Of a DNA stretch of 64,000 bases, positions 54,253 through 64,000 are shown one piece after another. Position 1 is the first letter of the stretch; every line of letters starts with the position of its first letter. The DNA lies in assembly GCF_011058255.1 (NCBI RefSeq), contig NZ_JAALFH010000065.1, positions 137,098 through 201,097 of the forward strand, read 5' to 3'. This stretch comes from Thioalkalivibrio sp. XN8 (GTDB taxonomy: Bacteria; Pseudomonadota; Gammaproteobacteria; Steroidobacterales; XN24). A program made the translations under genes and the position numbers. The notes below the pieces were generated by a model, which worked only from the letters and a program-made list of their open reading frames with translations, was not told the DNA's origin and made no database searches.

Positions 54253-54444
54253 TCATTGCCCTTGCGCCGCGCGCCGGCGCGCGCAGGGACGACGGCAGGC
54301 GCCGCCGCAGTCGGAGTCCACGCCCGGCACCCGGTTGAGGCCGCCGCAGCTGCCCTCGATGCGCCCGCGCCCAGCCATCACGCCGATGGCCATGCCGGCG
54401 ATGGCAGTGAGAAACAGCAGGAAAGCGATCACGAATACGGCCAT
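54253..54444 (-). CDS. nqrM: Na+-NQR maturation protein NqrM
   Basis: A 63-aa protein with one N-terminal membrane helix (FVIAFLLFLTAIAGMAIGVM) and cysteines at 33, 46, 50 and 54 (SCGGLNRVPG, DCGGACRRPC). NqrM is needed for insertion of the iron centre shared by NqrD and NqrE. It follows nqrF by four bases. Confidence 0.93.
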   Translation of the reverse strand: MAVFVIAFLLFLTAIAGMAIGVMAGRGRIEGSCGGLNRVPGVDSDCGGACRRPCARRRAAQGQ

Positions 54445-54448
54445 GCGC

Positions 54449-55669
54449 TCAGCCTCCGAAGTCGTCGAGGAGGATATTGTCCTTCTCGACCCCGAGGTCC
54501 GCCAGCATTTTCAACACCGCCTGGGTCATCATCGGCGGCCCGCAGATGTAGTACTCGATGTCCTCCGGCGCGGGGTGGTCCTTGAGGTACTTGTCGTACA
54601 GCACCTCGTGGATGAAGCCGGTGTCCCCCTGCCACTCGTCTTCCGGCAGCGGGTCGGACAGCGCGATATGCCAGCTGAAGTTCTCGTGCTTGCGCTCGAG
54701 CTCCTCGAATTCCTCGTGGTAGAACATTTCGCGCTTGCTGCGCGCGCCGTACCAGAACGTCATCTTGCGGCTGCTGCTGAGGCGCTTGAGCTGGTCGAAG
54801 ATGTGCGCACGCATCGGGGCCATGCCGGCGCCGCCGCCGATGAAGCACATCTCGGCGTTGGTCTTCTTGGCGAAGAACTCGCCGTAGGGCCCGGAGATCG
54901 TGACCACGTCGCCGGGCTCGAGGCCGAAAATGTACGAGGACATGATCCCAGGCGGCACATCCGGCATGCGCGGCGGGGGCGTCGCCACCCGGACGTTGAG
55001 CATCACCATGCCCTTCTCCTCCGGGTAGTTGGCCATGGAGTAGGCGCGCATCACCGGCTCCTCGACCACGGAGCGCAGCTTGAACAGGTCGAAGCGATCC
55101 CAGTCCTCACGGAACTTGTCCGGGATCTCGAAATCGGCGTAGTCCAGCCGGTGCGGCGGCGCCTCGATCTGGATGTAGCCGCCGGCGCGGAAGTTGAGTT
55201 CCTCGCCTTCGGGCAGCTCCAGCACCAGTTCCTTGATGAAGGTGGCCACGCTGCGGTTGGAGCGCACGCGACACTGCCAGCGCTTGATGCCGAAGACCTC
55301 GCGCGGCACCTCGATGCGCATGTCCTGCTTCACCATCACCTGGCAGGACAGCCGCTCGCCCGCGGCGGCCTCGCGCTTGTTGATGTGGGAGGTCTCGGTC
55401 GGCAGGATCACGCCGCCGCCCTCCTGCACCTTGACCTTGCACTGGCCGCAGGTGCCGCCGCCGCCGCAGGCCGAGGCGACAAACAGCTTGGCGTCCGCCA
55501 GCGCGCCGAGCAGCTTGGTGCCCACGGGGGCGTGAATCGTCCTCTCGTCATTGATGACGATGTTCACCTGGCCGGTGGCGACCAGGCGGGAGCGCGCCGC
55601 CAGGATGATGAACACCAGCGACATCACGATGAAGGTGAACAGGACTACGCCGAGACCGATGACCAGCAT
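54449..55669 (-). CDS. nqrF: Na+-NQR subunit F (NADH dehydrogenase, FAD, 2Fe-2S)
   Basis: A 406-aa subunit: one N-terminal helix, a plant-type 2Fe-2S domain ([17 protein letters not shown]), an FAD domain with [11 protein letters not shown] and an NADH domain ending LLDDFGG. It takes electrons from NADH to the 2Fe-2S centre. It is the last structural subunit gene before nqrM. Confidence 0.96.
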   Translation of the reverse strand: MLVIGLGVVLFTFIVMSLVFIILAARSRLVATGQVNIVINDERTIHAPVGTKLLGALADAKLFVASACGGGGTCGQCKVKVQEGGGVILPTETSHINKREAAAGERLSCQVMVKQDMRIEVPREVFGIKRWQCRVRSNRSVATFIKELVLELPEGEELNFRAGGYIQIEAPPHRLDYADFEIPDKFREDWDRFDLFKLRSVVEEPVMRAYSMANYPEEKGMVMLNVRVATPPPRMPDVPPGIMSSYIFGLEPGDVVTISGPYGEFFAKKTNAEMCFIGGGAGMAPMRAHIFDQLKRLSSSRKMTFWYGARSKREMFYHEEFEELERKHENFSWHIALSDPLPEDEWQGDTGFIHEVLYDKYLKDHPAPEDIEYYICGPPMMTQAVLKMLADLGVEKDNILLDDFGG

Positions 55670-55678
55670 GGCGTCCTC

Positions 55679-56287
55679 CTACAGCTGGATCCCGGAGAAG
55701 GCCATGAACGCCATGGCCATCAGCCCGGTGGTGATGAAAGTGATGCCGAGGCCCTGCAGGCCCGCGGGGACGTCGCTGTACTTGAGCTTCTCGCGGATTC
55801 CCGCCAGCGCGATGATGGCGAGCGCCCAGCCCACGCCGCTGCCGAGGCCGTAGGTCACGCTCTGGGCGAGGTCGTAGTTGCGCTCCACCATGAACAGGCT
55901 GCCGCCGAGGATGGCGCAGTTCACGGTGATCAGCGGCAGAAAAATACCCAGCGCCGAATACAGCGCGGGGAAGAACCGGTCCAGCGTCATCTCCAGGATC
56001 TGCACCATCGCCGCGATGACGCCGATGTAGGTGATCAGGCCGAGGAAGGACAGGTCCACGTCCGGCAGGCCGGCCCAGTCGAGCGCGCCGGGCCGCAGCA
56101 TGAACTGGTAGATGACGGCGTTCGCCGGCACGGTGATCGCCTGCACCACCACCACGGCGAGGCCGAGGCCGATGGCGGTCTCCACCTTCTTCGACACGGC
56201 GAGGAAGGTGCACATGCCGAGGAAGAAGGCGAGCGCGAGGTTCTCGATGAAGACCGCGCGCAGGAACAGGCCGAGCAAGCCTTCCAT
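55679..56287 (-). CDS. nqrE: Na+-NQR subunit E
   Basis: A 202-aa membrane subunit with six helices; [22 protein letters not shown] near the start and a cysteine pair (GMC, NCAILGG) that bind the membrane iron centre with NqrD. The ATG at 56287 shares one base with the nqrD stop (TGATG). A GTG is in frame one codon earlier. Confidence 0.96.
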   Translation of the reverse strand: MEGLLGLFLRAVFIENLALAFFLGMCTFLAVSKKVETAIGLGLAVVVVQAITVPANAVIYQFMLRPGALDWAGLPDVDLSFLGLITYIGVIAAMVQILEMTLDRFFPALYSALGIFLPLITVNCAILGGSLFMVERNYDLAQSVTYGLGSGVGWALAIIALAGIREKLKYSDVPAGLQGLGITFITTGLMAMAFMAFSGIQL

Positions 56288-56946
56288 CACACGACCTCCG
56301 TCCTGTGCACGACATGGATCTGGTACTCGGGCTTCTCGACCTGCGCCGGCTTCCAGGCGCGGATGGCCCAGATCATCAGGCCAATGATGAAGAACGCCGA
56401 GGGCGCCAGCAGCATCAGGCCGTTGGGCACGTACCAGCCGCCCTCGCTGACCAGCGGCAGGATTTCGATGCCGAACAGCTTGCCGGAACCGAACAGCTCG
56501 CGCATGAAGGCCACCACCAGCAGGACGAGCCCGTAGCCCAGGCCGTGGCCGATGCCGTCGAGCACGCTGGGCACCACCGGGTTGCTCGAGGCGTAGGCCT
56601 CGGCGCGCCCCAGCACGATGCAGTTGGTGATGATCAGGCCGACGAACACTGACAGCTGGCGGCTGATGTCATAGGCGAAGGCCTTGAGGAACTGGTCCAC
56701 CAGGATCACCAGCGAGGCGATGATGGTCATCTGGATGATGATGCGGATGTTGCCGGGCATGTGGTTGCGGATGGCACTGATCGCCGCGCTGGAGCAGGCG
56801 ATGACGAAGGTCAGCGCCAGGCCCATGATCAGGGCCGGGATCATCTGCGTGGTCACCGCCAGGGCCGAGCAGACGCCCAGCACCTGCAGCGTGATCGGGT
56901 TCCGGTCGATGACCGGTTCGATGAGGATTTTGCCGGTGCCGCTCAT
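56287..56946 (-). CDS. nqrD: Na+-NQR subunit D
   Basis: A 219-aa membrane subunit with about six helices: [13 protein letters not shown] and [16 protein letters not shown] carry the cysteines of the iron centre shared with NqrE. It overlaps nqrC as ATGA at its start. Confidence 0.96.
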   Translation of the reverse strand: MSGTGKILIEPVIDRNPITLQVLGVCSALAVTTQMIPALIMGLALTFVIACSSAAISAIRNHMPGNIRIIIQMTIIASLVILVDQFLKAFAYDISRQLSVFVGLIITNCIVLGRAEAYASSNPVVPSVLDGIGHGLGYGLVLLVVAFMRELFGSGKLFGIEILPLVSEGGWYVPNGLMLLAPSAFFIIGLMIWAIRAWKPAQVEKPEYQIHVVHRTEVV

Positions 56947-57770
56947 ATGCCCTCCTCCCGCAGCCGCGTGAGGAAGGGCCCGAAGCCCTGCTCACCCAGC
57001 CAGTACTGCACCATGTTGCTGACCCCGTCAGCTGTCAGGGTCGCGCCCGAAAGCCCATCCACGGACCACTCCGCCCACTCGGAATTCGGATCGACGGTGC
57101 CGTGCACCACCTGCAGGCGCACCTCGCCCTCCGGGCCGAAAACCCTGCGACCCTCCCACCTGGCGAGCCAGCGTGGATTCTCGATCTCGCCGCCGAGTCC
57201 GGGCGTCTCGGCGTGCTGGTAAAACGTCAGGCCGCGCACTTCCTGGCCGTCACCCGACAGTGCGAGGAAGCCGTACATCGTCGACCACAGGCCGTAGCCG
57301 TGCACCGGCAGGATCACCATGTCGAGTGCGCCGGCGTCGTCGCGCACCAGGTACACCTGGGCGTAACGCGCACGACGCGAAATGCCGGCGACGTCGTCCC
57401 AGGGCGGGATCGCCACGCCCATTTCCGGATTGCGCGCCGCCACCTGCGCGTCGAAGGTGTTCGGATCGTGTTCATCGCTGAACTCGCCCGTCTCCAGCTC
57501 CACCAGCCGCGTCTCGACGCCCTGGAACAGCTCCTCCACCGGGCGGCCGGGCTCCATCAGTCCGGCCACCTCGAGAATGCGCGCCTTGCGCGCCAGCTCG
57601 ACGTTGCGCTCCTGCATCGGCTTGAGCAGCACGGCCGCCGAGGACACCAGCACCGAGCACACCAGCGACAGCACGATGGTGACCAGCAGCATCTTGGCGA
57701 CGCTGTCGTTCGGCAGCGCCAGCAAGCGGCCGAACAGGCCGGTGGGCGCCTTCGCGTTCGACTCAGACAT
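56943..57770 (-). CDS. nqrC: Na+-NQR subunit C (covalent FMN)
   Basis: A 275-aa subunit with one N-terminal helix and a periplasmic FMN-binding domain. The FMN-attachment motif is [14 protein letters not shown], with Thr244 as the likely attachment residue. It overlaps nqrB by eight bases. Confidence 0.96.
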   Translation of the reverse strand: MSESNAKAPTGLFGRLLALPNDSVAKMLLVTIVLSLVCSVLVSSAAVLLKPMQERNVELARKARILEVAGLMEPGRPVEELFQGVETRLVELETGEFSDEHDPNTFDAQVAARNPEMGVAIPPWDDVAGISRRARYAQVYLVRDDAGALDMVILPVHGYGLWSTMYGFLALSGDGQEVRGLTFYQHAETPGLGGEIENPRWLARWEGRRVFGPEGEVRLQVVHGTVDPNSEWAEWSVDGLSGATLTADGVSNMVQYWLGEQGFGPFLTRLREEGI

Positions 57771-58977
57771 ACTTGCGCATCCTCCGTCGCACGTTGGCCT
57801 GCACCACGAAGTAGTCGATCAGCGGCGCGAACACGTTGGCCAGCAGGATGGCCAGCATGATGCCCTCGGGGAACGCCGGGTTGATGACCCGGATCAGCGC
57901 CGTCAGCACGCCGATCAGCGCGCCGTAGACCAGCTTGCCGGTGGCGGTCATCGAGGCGCTCACCGGATCCGTGGCCATGAACACCAGGCCGAAGGCGAAG
58001 CCGCCGGCGACCAGGTGCCAGGTGACCGGCAGGTGCATGTAGGGGTTACTGTCCGGCCCGGCGAGGCCGTTGAACAGCCACACGGTGCCCAGCAGGCCGA
58101 GCAGTACGCCCAGCATGATGCGCCACGACGCCACCCGCGTATAAAGAAGGAACGCCGCGCCGATCAGGCAGGCGAAGGTCGACTCGGCGCCGATGGTGCC
58201 GGGCAGGAAGCCCATGAAGACGTCGTACAGCGTGTAGCCGGCAGCCTCGATCGCCTCCACCCCGCCCACCGGCGCCAGCGCCAGCGGCGTGGCCCCGCTG
58301 AAGCCGTCGACCGTCACCCAGACATCGTTGCCCGAGTTCTGGGCCGGGTAGGCGAAATAAAGGAACGCCCGCCCCGTCAGCGCCGGGTTGAGGAAGTTCT
58401 TGCCGGTGCCGCCGAATACTTCCTTGCCGATCACCACGGCGAAGCTGATGCCGAGCGCCACCTGCCACAGCGGAATGGTCGGCGGCAGGATCAGGGTGTA
58501 GAGCATCGAGGTGACGAGGAAGCCCTCGTTGACCTCGTGGTTGCGCACGATGGCGAACACCACCTCCCAGAACCCCCCGGCCGCCAGGGTCACGATGTAG
58601 ACCGGCAGGAAGTACAGGAAGCCGTGCCAGAAGCAGGCCATGATGCTGGTCGGGTCGTAGCCGATGCCGAGCGCGGCGATGACGCTGCCCCGCCAGCCCT
58701 CGGCCGCCGTCAGGCCCATCTCGGCCATGGCCAGGTTGGCCTGCAGGCCGATGTTGTACATGCCGAACAGCGCGCAGGGCAGCACGGCGATGACGACGTA
58801 GGTCATCACCCGCTTCAGGTCGATGGCGTCGCGCACATGCGGCGCGCTGCGGGTCACGTCCTTGGGCGTGTACAGGAAGGTGTCGATCATCTCGTACAGC
58901 GCGCCGAGCTTGGCGAAACGCCCGCCGGGGCTGAACATCGGCTCGACGCGGTCGAGGAACTTGCGCAGGCCGGCCAT
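57763..58977 (-). CDS. nqrB: Na+-NQR subunit B (covalent FMN, riboflavin)
   Basis: A 404-aa membrane subunit with about ten helices. The covalent FMN motif is DGFSGATPLALAPVG, with Thr230 as attachment residue. It forms the main Na+ channel path. The ATG at 58977 shares one base with the nqrA stop; the open frame upstream lies inside nqrA. Confidence 0.96.
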   Translation of the reverse strand: MAGLRKFLDRVEPMFSPGGRFAKLGALYEMIDTFLYTPKDVTRSAPHVRDAIDLKRVMTYVVIAVLPCALFGMYNIGLQANLAMAEMGLTAAEGWRGSVIAALGIGYDPTSIMACFWHGFLYFLPVYIVTLAAGGFWEVVFAIVRNHEVNEGFLVTSMLYTLILPPTIPLWQVALGISFAVVIGKEVFGGTGKNFLNPALTGRAFLYFAYPAQNSGNDVWVTVDGFSGATPLALAPVGGVEAIEAAGYTLYDVFMGFLPGTIGAESTFACLIGAAFLLYTRVASWRIMLGVLLGLLGTVWLFNGLAGPDSNPYMHLPVTWHLVAGGFAFGLVFMATDPVSASMTATGKLVYGALIGVLTALIRVINPAFPEGIMLAILLANVFAPLIDYFVVQANVRRRMRKYV

Positions 58978-60332
58978 CAGCCTTCCCTCTCGATCTGTTG
59001 CAGGCGCTCGCGAAGCACCGGGCCGTAGTCGTACTTGCCCGGGCAGACGAAGGTGCAGAGGGCCAGGTCCTCCTCGTCCAGCTCGAGCGCGCCGAGGCGC
59101 TGCGCCTCGTCCGTGTCGCCCACCACCAGCGCGCGCAGCAGCTGCGTCGGCAGGATGTCCAGTGGCATCACCCGCTCGTAAGAGCCGATCGGCACCATGG
59201 CGCGGGGGCTGCCGTTCTGGGTGGTGGTGAGCGAGAAGCGCCGCGTGGGCGGGCTGAGCGCGGAGAAAAAGGCCCGGGTCACCGAGAACTTCTCCCCGCC
59301 GGGCCGCAGCCAGCCGATGAACTCGCGCTGCCGCCCCTCGGCCAGCACCGTGACCTGCTGGTGGTAACGGCCCAGGTAGGCGCCCCAGCCGGCCGCCCGG
59401 TAGCCCGACCACACGGGGCCGGACAGGATGCGGCACTCGATGCGGTCCTCCAGTTCGCCCGTGATGAGCGGCTCTACATGCGCGCCCAGGCGCGTGCGCA
59501 GCAGCCGCGGGTTTTTCACCGGCGGCCCGCCCAGCGCCACGACGCGCGTGGGGTCCAGGCGCCCGGTGGTGAACAGCCGCCCGATGGCGATGACGTCCTG
59601 GTAGCCCAGGTGCCAGACCACGCGCTCGGCGTTGACCGGGTAGAGGAAATGAATCTGGGTGCCGACCAGGCCCGCCGGATGCGGCCCGGAGAATTCCGCC
59701 ACCTGCAGGTTCTCCACCCCGGACGGGGTCGGCAGCCCGGCGCCCTCGGCCATGCTGAGGAACAGCGATCCGGTCGTCAGGCGCGACAGCACCGCGAGCC
59801 CGGCGCTGAAGTCCTCCGGGGCCTCGGCGACCACGACCGCGGGATCGGCTGCCAGCGGATTGGTATCCATGGCATTCACGAACACCGCGTGCGGCGTGGT
59901 CTCGGGATCCGGAATCTTGCTCCATGGCCGCGTGCGCAGCGCGCACCACAAGCCGGAGCGGGTCAGGTTCGCCACCACCAGCTCGCGGTCCAGGCCGGCC
60001 AGCTCCGCGCGGGGCCAGGACCGGAAAGTCTCCTCCGCCTCGCCCTCGAGGCGGATGACCACCGCCTGCAGGACGCGGCGCGCACCGCGGCGCACGGTGG
60101 TGACTACACCCGCGCCCGGCGCAGTCACCACGACGTCCGGGTGCCGCTTGTCGGAGAACAGGGGCTGGCCGAGCCGGACCTGGTCGCCTTCCTGCACGTG
60201 CATGGTGGGCTTGAGCTCGAGATAGTCCCGGCCGAGCACGGCGACCGCACCGACCGGCCGGGCGGGCTCGATGCGCTGCTGCGGCGCGCCCTTGAGCGGG
60301 AGATCAAGGCCGCGGCGAATCCTGATCTGCAT
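58977..60332 (-). CDS. nqrA: Na+-NQR subunit A
   Basis: A 451-aa cytoplasmic-side subunit that helps bind quinone. [18 protein letters not shown] at the start and [20 protein letters not shown] are typical; [32 protein letters not shown] is the core. It is the first gene of the nqr operon, 78 bases after a good -10 box. Confidence 0.96.
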   Translation of the reverse strand: MQIRIRRGLDLPLKGAPQQRIEPARPVGAVAVLGRDYLELKPTMHVQEGDQVRLGQPLFSDKRHPDVVVTAPGAGVVTTVRRGARRVLQAVVIRLEGEAEETFRSWPRAELAGLDRELVVANLTRSGLWCALRTRPWSKIPDPETTPHAVFVNAMDTNPLAADPAVVVAEAPEDFSAGLAVLSRLTTGSLFLSMAEGAGLPTPSGVENLQVAEFSGPHPAGLVGTQIHFLYPVNAERVVWHLGYQDVIAIGRLFTTGRLDPTRVVALGGPPVKNPRLLRTRLGAHVEPLITGELEDRIECRILSGPVWSGYRAAGWGAYLGRYHQQVTVLAEGRQREFIGWLRPGGEKFSVTRAFFSALSPPTRRFSLTTTQNGSPRAMVPIGSYERVMPLDILPTQLLRALVVGDTDEAQRLGALELDEEDLALCTFVCPGKYDYGPVLRERLQQIEREG

Positions 60333-60409
60333 GCTTGACTTCTGGCTGGAGGAATCCCCCGGCGCCGGCCTGCCGGCTGCGCCGCCCCGTGTTCTTTTCG
60401 TGCGCCGGA

Positions 60410-60415
60410 ATTATA
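60410..60415 (-). promoter_or_regulatory. sigma-70 -10 box of the nqr operon
   Basis: On the minus strand an exact TATAAT, 78 bases before the nqrA ATG, in the 205-base divergent gap with the lipoprotein gene. The -35 is not clear. On the plus strand TACAAT at 60479-60484 may be the -10 for the lipoprotein. Confidence 0.45.
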
Positions 60416-60537
60416 CGCCAAGCAGCCGGCCTGCAGCCGCCGCCAGCGGCGGCGGCGCTGCGAGGGCTCCCGCGCGGTTACAATAGCTCCCCGCCGCCGG
60501 CTCGGCCGCGGCACCCGATGCACTGCCCGGAGTGACC

Positions 60538-61932
60538 ATGCGCAGATTTCTTGCCCGGATTGCCCTCGTGGGATTGCTGGCCGGCCTGGCTTCCTGTGGC
60601 GGCGGCGACGGCCCCACCTATACCTGGCTGCGTGCACTGCACGCGGTCCCCGACGCGCCCGCGCTGCGCGTGAGCTTCGCCGACTTCGTCTTCCGCGAGA
60701 ACATCTTCTTCGGCACGGTGACCGGCGAGCGCGGCGAGTCGCTGCTGGACGATACCGGGGCCAGCACCCGCGTGACCGTGGAGTACTTCGACTGGGACGG
60801 CGCCGCAGCCGGCACCTTGCTGGAACTCGACGCCCCGGTCGCCGCGGACTCCATCTCGACCCTCATCCTGACCGGCAGTTTCGACGCGCCGGAACCGATG
60901 TTCGTGGTCACTCCCCGGCGCGACCGCCCGCTCGACCGGCTGTATTTCCAGTTCGCCCATGCGGATCCCGGCCAGGACGCGCTGGACGTCTACGTCACCA
61001 CGCCCGACACCGACCTGGCTTCGACCGCGCCGCTCGCGACCGTCGCGCCCCTCGCTCATTCCGAGTCCCTCGAAGTGCCCTTCGGCGCCACGCGCATCCG
61101 GCTGGCCCGCGCCGGCACCCTCGACGTGGTGCTGGACTCCGGCGAGCTCGATTTCGCCGAGAGCACGCTGGCCACCGGGCCCGGCGCCGAATGGCTGTTC
61201 GCCGTAGCGCCCAGCGTGGCCGCCGGGGCGTCGCCGGTATTCCTCCTCGGCAGCAGCGGGCGCAGCTCGGTGACCATTTTCGATGTCGGCACGGTGCCGC
61301 TGATCCGCGCCATCCACGGCGCCGCAGCCGTGGACCTGGCCGATTTCGAGGTGTTGACCGAACCCGTCCAGGTGCTCGTGGACGACCTGGGCTTCGGGCA
61401 GCGCTCGCCGCTGGTCCCGGCTCCCGAGGGCGAGGCGGTCTTCGCCTTCCGCGCGGTCGCCGCGCCCGAGGAACCGATCGCCTCCGCCATCGGGGCGCCC
61501 GTGCGCGGCACGGAGTACCTCGCGGCCCTGATCGACTCCGACACCGGCGGCTCGATCCTGTTCGAGCAAAGCCGGCTGCGCAGCGTCGTGACCGAGGCCC
61601 GCCTGCGGCTGGCACACCTGTCCGCCGACGGTGACCTGGTCTCGGTGCACCTGGCCGCCGCCGAGGACGAGCCCCTGTCCGCCGACACGCGCGTGCTGTT
61701 CAACTGGCCGCCGGGGCTCATCAGCACACACTTTTCGGTCGAGCCGGGCGAATATTTTCTGAGCATCACCACCCGGCCGGTGGACGACCCGGCGAACGAG
61801 ACGGACCCGGTGCTCGTCGGCCCGGTGCCAGTCGACCTGACCGGCGGCGCCGTCGTCACGCTCACCCTGTTCCCGCCGCTGACAGAGGGCGAGCCGGAGA
61901 CATTGCAGGTCTACGACGACCGGCTGCCCTGA
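60538..61932 (+). CDS. DUF4397-like repeat lipoprotein
   Basis: A 464-aa lipoprotein; the lipobox is LLAGLASC followed by GGGDGP. The mature part has repeats of the DUF4397 type (WLRALHAVPDAPALRVSFAD, LYFQFAHADPGQDALDVYV, LIRAIHGAAAVDLADFEVL, LRLAHLSADGDLVSVHLAA), each about 100-120 aa. Such beta-rich lipoproteins are of unknown function and likely sit in the outer membrane. The ATG at 60538 has CGGAG seven bases ahead. A co-directional peptidase gene follows after 19 bases. Confidence 0.82.
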   Translation: MRRFLARIALVGLLAGLASCGGGDGPTYTWLRALHAVPDAPALRVSFADFVFRENIFFGTVTGERGESLLDDTGASTRVTVEYFDWDGAAAGTLLELDAPVAADSISTLILTGSFDAPEPMFVVTPRRDRPLDRLYFQFAHADPGQDALDVYVTTPDTDLASTAPLATVAPLAHSESLEVPFGATRIRLARAGTLDVVLDSGELDFAESTLATGPGAEWLFAVAPSVAAGASPVFLLGSSGRSSVTIFDVGTVPLIRAIHGAAAVDLADFEVLTEPVQVLVDDLGFGQRSPLVPAPEGEAVFAFRAVAAPEEPIASAIGAPVRGTEYLAALIDSDTGGSILFEQSRLRSVVTEARLRLAHLSADGDLVSVHLAAAEDEPLSADTRVLFNWPPGLISTHFSVEPGEYFLSITTRPVDDPANETDPVLVGPVPVDLTGGAVVTLTLFPPLTEGEPETLQVYDDRLP

Positions 61933-61951
61933 ACGAGGAGTAGAACCCGTC

Positions 61952-64000
61952 ATGCCGATCCGCTACCGCCAAGCCCGCGCCATGGCCGCGCTGCTCTTCT
62001 CCCTGCTCATGCTGCCCGCCGCCGCGCTCGGCGCCGGCCTCGACCTGCGCCAGCTGCACGAGCTCCGTCAGGTCGGCGAGGTCGTCGCCAGCCCCGACGG
62101 CCGCTGGGTCGCCTATACCCTGGCTGTCCCGCGCGAGCTGTTCGTCGAAGACGACGGCCCGGCCTGGACCGAGCTGCACATCGCCGACGCGAACGGCGTG
62201 AGCCGCGCCTATGTGAGCGGCCAGGTGAACGTGCGCGCGATCGGCTGGACGCCCGACAGCGCCACCGTGACCTTCCTCGCCAAGCGGGGCGACGACGAGG
62301 TGCGCGGGCTCTACGGTATCGACGTGGGCGGCGGCGAAGCCCGGCGCCTGCTGGCGCACGCCACCGCCCTGAAGGACTACAGCCTCGCGCCGGACGGCCG
62401 CCAGGCGGCATTCATCGCCCGGACGGCGGAAACGGAAGCGGACAAGGAAGCGCGCAAGCACGGCTTCACCCAGCGCGTCTACGAGGAGGACGTGCGGCCG
62501 TTCCGGCTCTACGTGGCCGACCTGGGGGCCGACGGCGAGCCCCGGGAGCTGCCGCTGGAGGGGTCGGCCCAGGAAGTGCAGTGGAGCCCGGCCGGTGACC
62601 GGCTGGCAGTCAAGGTCAGCCCGCGCGAGCTGGTGGACGACGTGCTGATGAACTCGCGCATCCACCTCGTGGACGTCGCGGCGGGCGAGACGCTGGGCGT
62701 GGTCCGCACGCCCGGCAAGCTGGGCCGGATGGCCTGGGCGCCGGACGGCGGGCACCTCGCCCTCGTGATGGGCGCGGACGGCAGCGACCCCCGCGAGGGC
62801 CGGCTCGCCGTGGTCGGCCGGGACGGGGGCGAGCCGCGCGACCTGCTGCCGGGCCTCGAGGGGCACGTCTGGCACGTCGCCTGGCGCGACCGGGACCGCA
62901 TCCTGTACCTCAGTTACGAGGGCGTGCAGGCCCGGCTCGGCGAGATCGGCCGCGACGGCCGGCGCGACCGGACCATCGTCGACGAGGGCCCCATCTGGCG
63001 CAGCCTGAGCGTGTCCGCCGACGGCAAGGTCGTGGCGCTGAGCGCCGACACGCCGGCGCACCCCCCGGAGGCATTCCGCCTCGAGGGCCGGGACCGGCCG
63101 CAGCAGCTCACGGTCAGCAATCCCTGGCTGGCCGACGTGGAGCTGGCGCGCCAGGAAGTGGTGCGTTACCGGGCGCGCGACGGCCTGGAGATCGAGGGCC
63201 TTTTGATCCATCCGCTGCAGCGCGCGGGTGAGGGACGCGTGCCGCTGATCCTCGCCGTGCACGGCGGCCCGGAGGCGCACTACAGCAACGGCTGGCTCAG
63301 CAGCTACAGCCAGCCGGGACAGGCGGCGGCGGCCCGCGGCTATGCCGTGTTCTATCCCAACTACCGCGCCAGCACCGGCCGCGGCGTCGCCTTCTCCAAG
63401 CTCAACCACGGACGGCCCGCCGCCGAGGAGTTCGACGACCTGGTCGACGGCGTCGACCACCTGGTGTCGATCGGGCTGGTGGACCGGGACCGGGTCGGCA
63501 TCACCGGCGGCTCGTACGGCGGCTATGCCTCGGCCTGGGGTGCGACGCGCTACAGCGAGCGGTTCGCCGCCTCGGTGATGTTCGTGGGCCTCAGCGACAA
63601 GATCAGCATGCTCGGCACCAGCGACATCCCGACCGAGCTCTACCGGGTGCACTACCTCACCTGGCCATGGGAGAACTGGGCGCTGTACCGCGAGGCGAGC
63701 CCGATCTTCCATGCCGCCAACAGCCGCACGCCGACCCTGATCCTGCATGGCGAAGCCGACCCGCGCGTGGATCGCAGCCAGAGCATGATCCTGTACCGCT
63801 ATCTCAAGCTGCTCGGCCAGGCGCCGGTCCGGCTGGTCCTGTATCCGGGCGAGGGCCACGGCAACCAGCGCGCCGCCAGCCGCTGGGACTATACGCTGCG
63901 GCTGATGCGGTGGATGGACCATTACCTGCAGGGCGAGGGGGGCGAGCCGCCGCCCTACCCGGTCGACGCGCGCGCGGCCTGGGAACCGGCCGGGCAATGA
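61952..64000 (+). CDS. S9-family prolyl oligopeptidase-like serine peptidase, exported
   Basis: A 682-aa protein complete at the window edge (stop at 63998-64000). A signal peptide ends near ALGAG. Residues ~30-400 form a beta-propeller with TolB-like repeats (VVASPDGRWVAYTLAVPR, YSLAPDGRQAAFIAR); the C-terminal hydrolase has the nucleophile in GITGGSYGGYASAW, the Asp in LHGEADPRVD and the His in YPGEGHGNQ. It cleaves peptides, probably in the periplasm. It follows the DUF4397-like gene after 19 bases. An in-frame Met at 61982 is an alternative start. Confidence 0.93.
   Translation: MPIRYRQARAMAALLFSLLMLPAAALGAGLDLRQLHELRQVGEVVASPDGRWVAYTLAVPRELFVEDDGPAWTELHIADANGVSRAYVSGQVNVRAIGWTPDSATVTFLAKRGDDEVRGLYGIDVGGGEARRLLAHATALKDYSLAPDGRQAAFIARTAETEADKEARKHGFTQRVYEEDVRPFRLYVADLGADGEPRELPLEGSAQEVQWSPAGDRLAVKVSPRELVDDVLMNSRIHLVDVAAGETLGVVRTPGKLGRMAWAPDGGHLALVMGADGSDPREGRLAVVGRDGGEPRDLLPGLEGHVWHVAWRDRDRILYLSYEGVQARLGEIGRDGRRDRTIVDEGPIWRSLSVSADGKVVALSADTPAHPPEAFRLEGRDRPQQLTVSNPWLADVELARQEVVRYRARDGLEIEGLLIHPLQRAGEGRVPLILAVHGGPEAHYSNGWLSSYSQPGQAAAARGYAVFYPNYRASTGRGVAFSKLNHGRPAAEEFDDLVDGVDHLVSIGLVDRDRVGITGGSYGGYASAWGATRYSERFAASVMFVGLSDKISMLGTSDIPTELYRVHYLTWPWENWALYREASPIFHAANSRTPTLILHGEADPRVDRSQSMILYRYLKLLGQAPVRLVLYPGEGHGNQRAASRWDYTLRLMRWMDHYLQGEGGEPPPYPVDARAAWEPAGQ

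Noticed and set aside
54335..56536. 733-codon plus-strand frame opposite nqrM, nqrF and nqrE
   Set aside because: Antisense shadow with His/Asp-rich composition; the nqr genes are certain.

Overview
The window is a GC-rich bacterial chromosome segment carrying about 60 genes, nearly gap-free, with many ATGA, TGATG, GTGA and TTGA start/stop overlaps. The gene content points to a gammaproteobacterium: a fused aspartokinase-homoserine dehydrogenase (ThrA, 820 aa), a fused chorismate mutase-prephenate dehydrogenase (TyrA), a complete nqrABCDEF-nqrM operon, hemP, srkA and a YgbA-type protein. I cannot fix the genus; the free-living Chromatiales-like or Woeseiales-like gammaproteobacteria are a guess. 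No rRNA, tRNA, CRISPR array, phage or intact insertion sequence was seen, and no gene-free stretch exceeds 300 bases.

Layout. 0-6.5 kb: start of a beta-oxidation multifunctional protein and its thiolase, murI, then a tightly coupled tyrA-MFS-yjgR operon. 6.5-10 kb: a family I CoA-transferase followed by a thiamine-diphosphate enzyme of the ILVBL/HACL2 (2-hydroxyacyl-CoA lyase) type. 10-16.6 kb: arsR-acr3, thrA-thrC (without thrB), a sugar-kinase-like APH-fold protein and hemP. 16.6-19.3 kb: glutathione-dependent formaldehyde oxidation (adhC, fghA) plus a methyltransferase. 19.4-25.2 kb: a saccharopine-dehydrogenase-like reductase, then an Anbu-proteasome neighbourhood (ATP-grasp, alpha-E, zinc metallopeptidase, and Anbu with a small partner on the other strand). 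25.3-33.2 kb: RRM protein and RhlE helicase, an exported RidA/GMC oxidoreductase set, SrkA, YgbA, a Rieske-like protein and an ankyrin protein.

33.2-53.3 kb is the most striking part: a formate dehydrogenase and tungsten/molybdenum-cofactor island. It has a membrane-anchored periplasmic FDH (alpha, beta, gamma, TAT-target peptide, TorD-like chaperone, small lipoprotein), a ferredoxin-DUF3306-DUF3305 operon, an excisionase-type HTH/PBP-like regulator, DUF6494, a sigma-54 activator, tungstate transport (tupBC and, separately, tupA with a porin), mobA, moeA, moaB, an Asp-box repeat protein, yqeC and a MoaD-like protein. I find -24/-12 (sigma-54) promoter sequences before the FDH operon, before the HTH/PBP regulator and before tupB, the last one an essentially perfect consensus divergent from the activator gene. 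This suggests one sigma-54 regulon coupling tungstate uptake, cofactor synthesis and formate oxidation.

53.3-64 kb: a helical protein and a CBS protein downstream of nqrM, the Na+-translocating NADH:quinone reductase operon (nqrA to nqrF), a DUF4397-like lipoprotein, and an S9 prolyl oligopeptidase ending at the window edge. The formaldehyde pathway (to formate), the HACL2-like lyase (expected to release formyl-CoA) and the FDH form a plausible C1 theme: several routes make formate and one respiratory enzyme consumes it. That link is inference from gene content.
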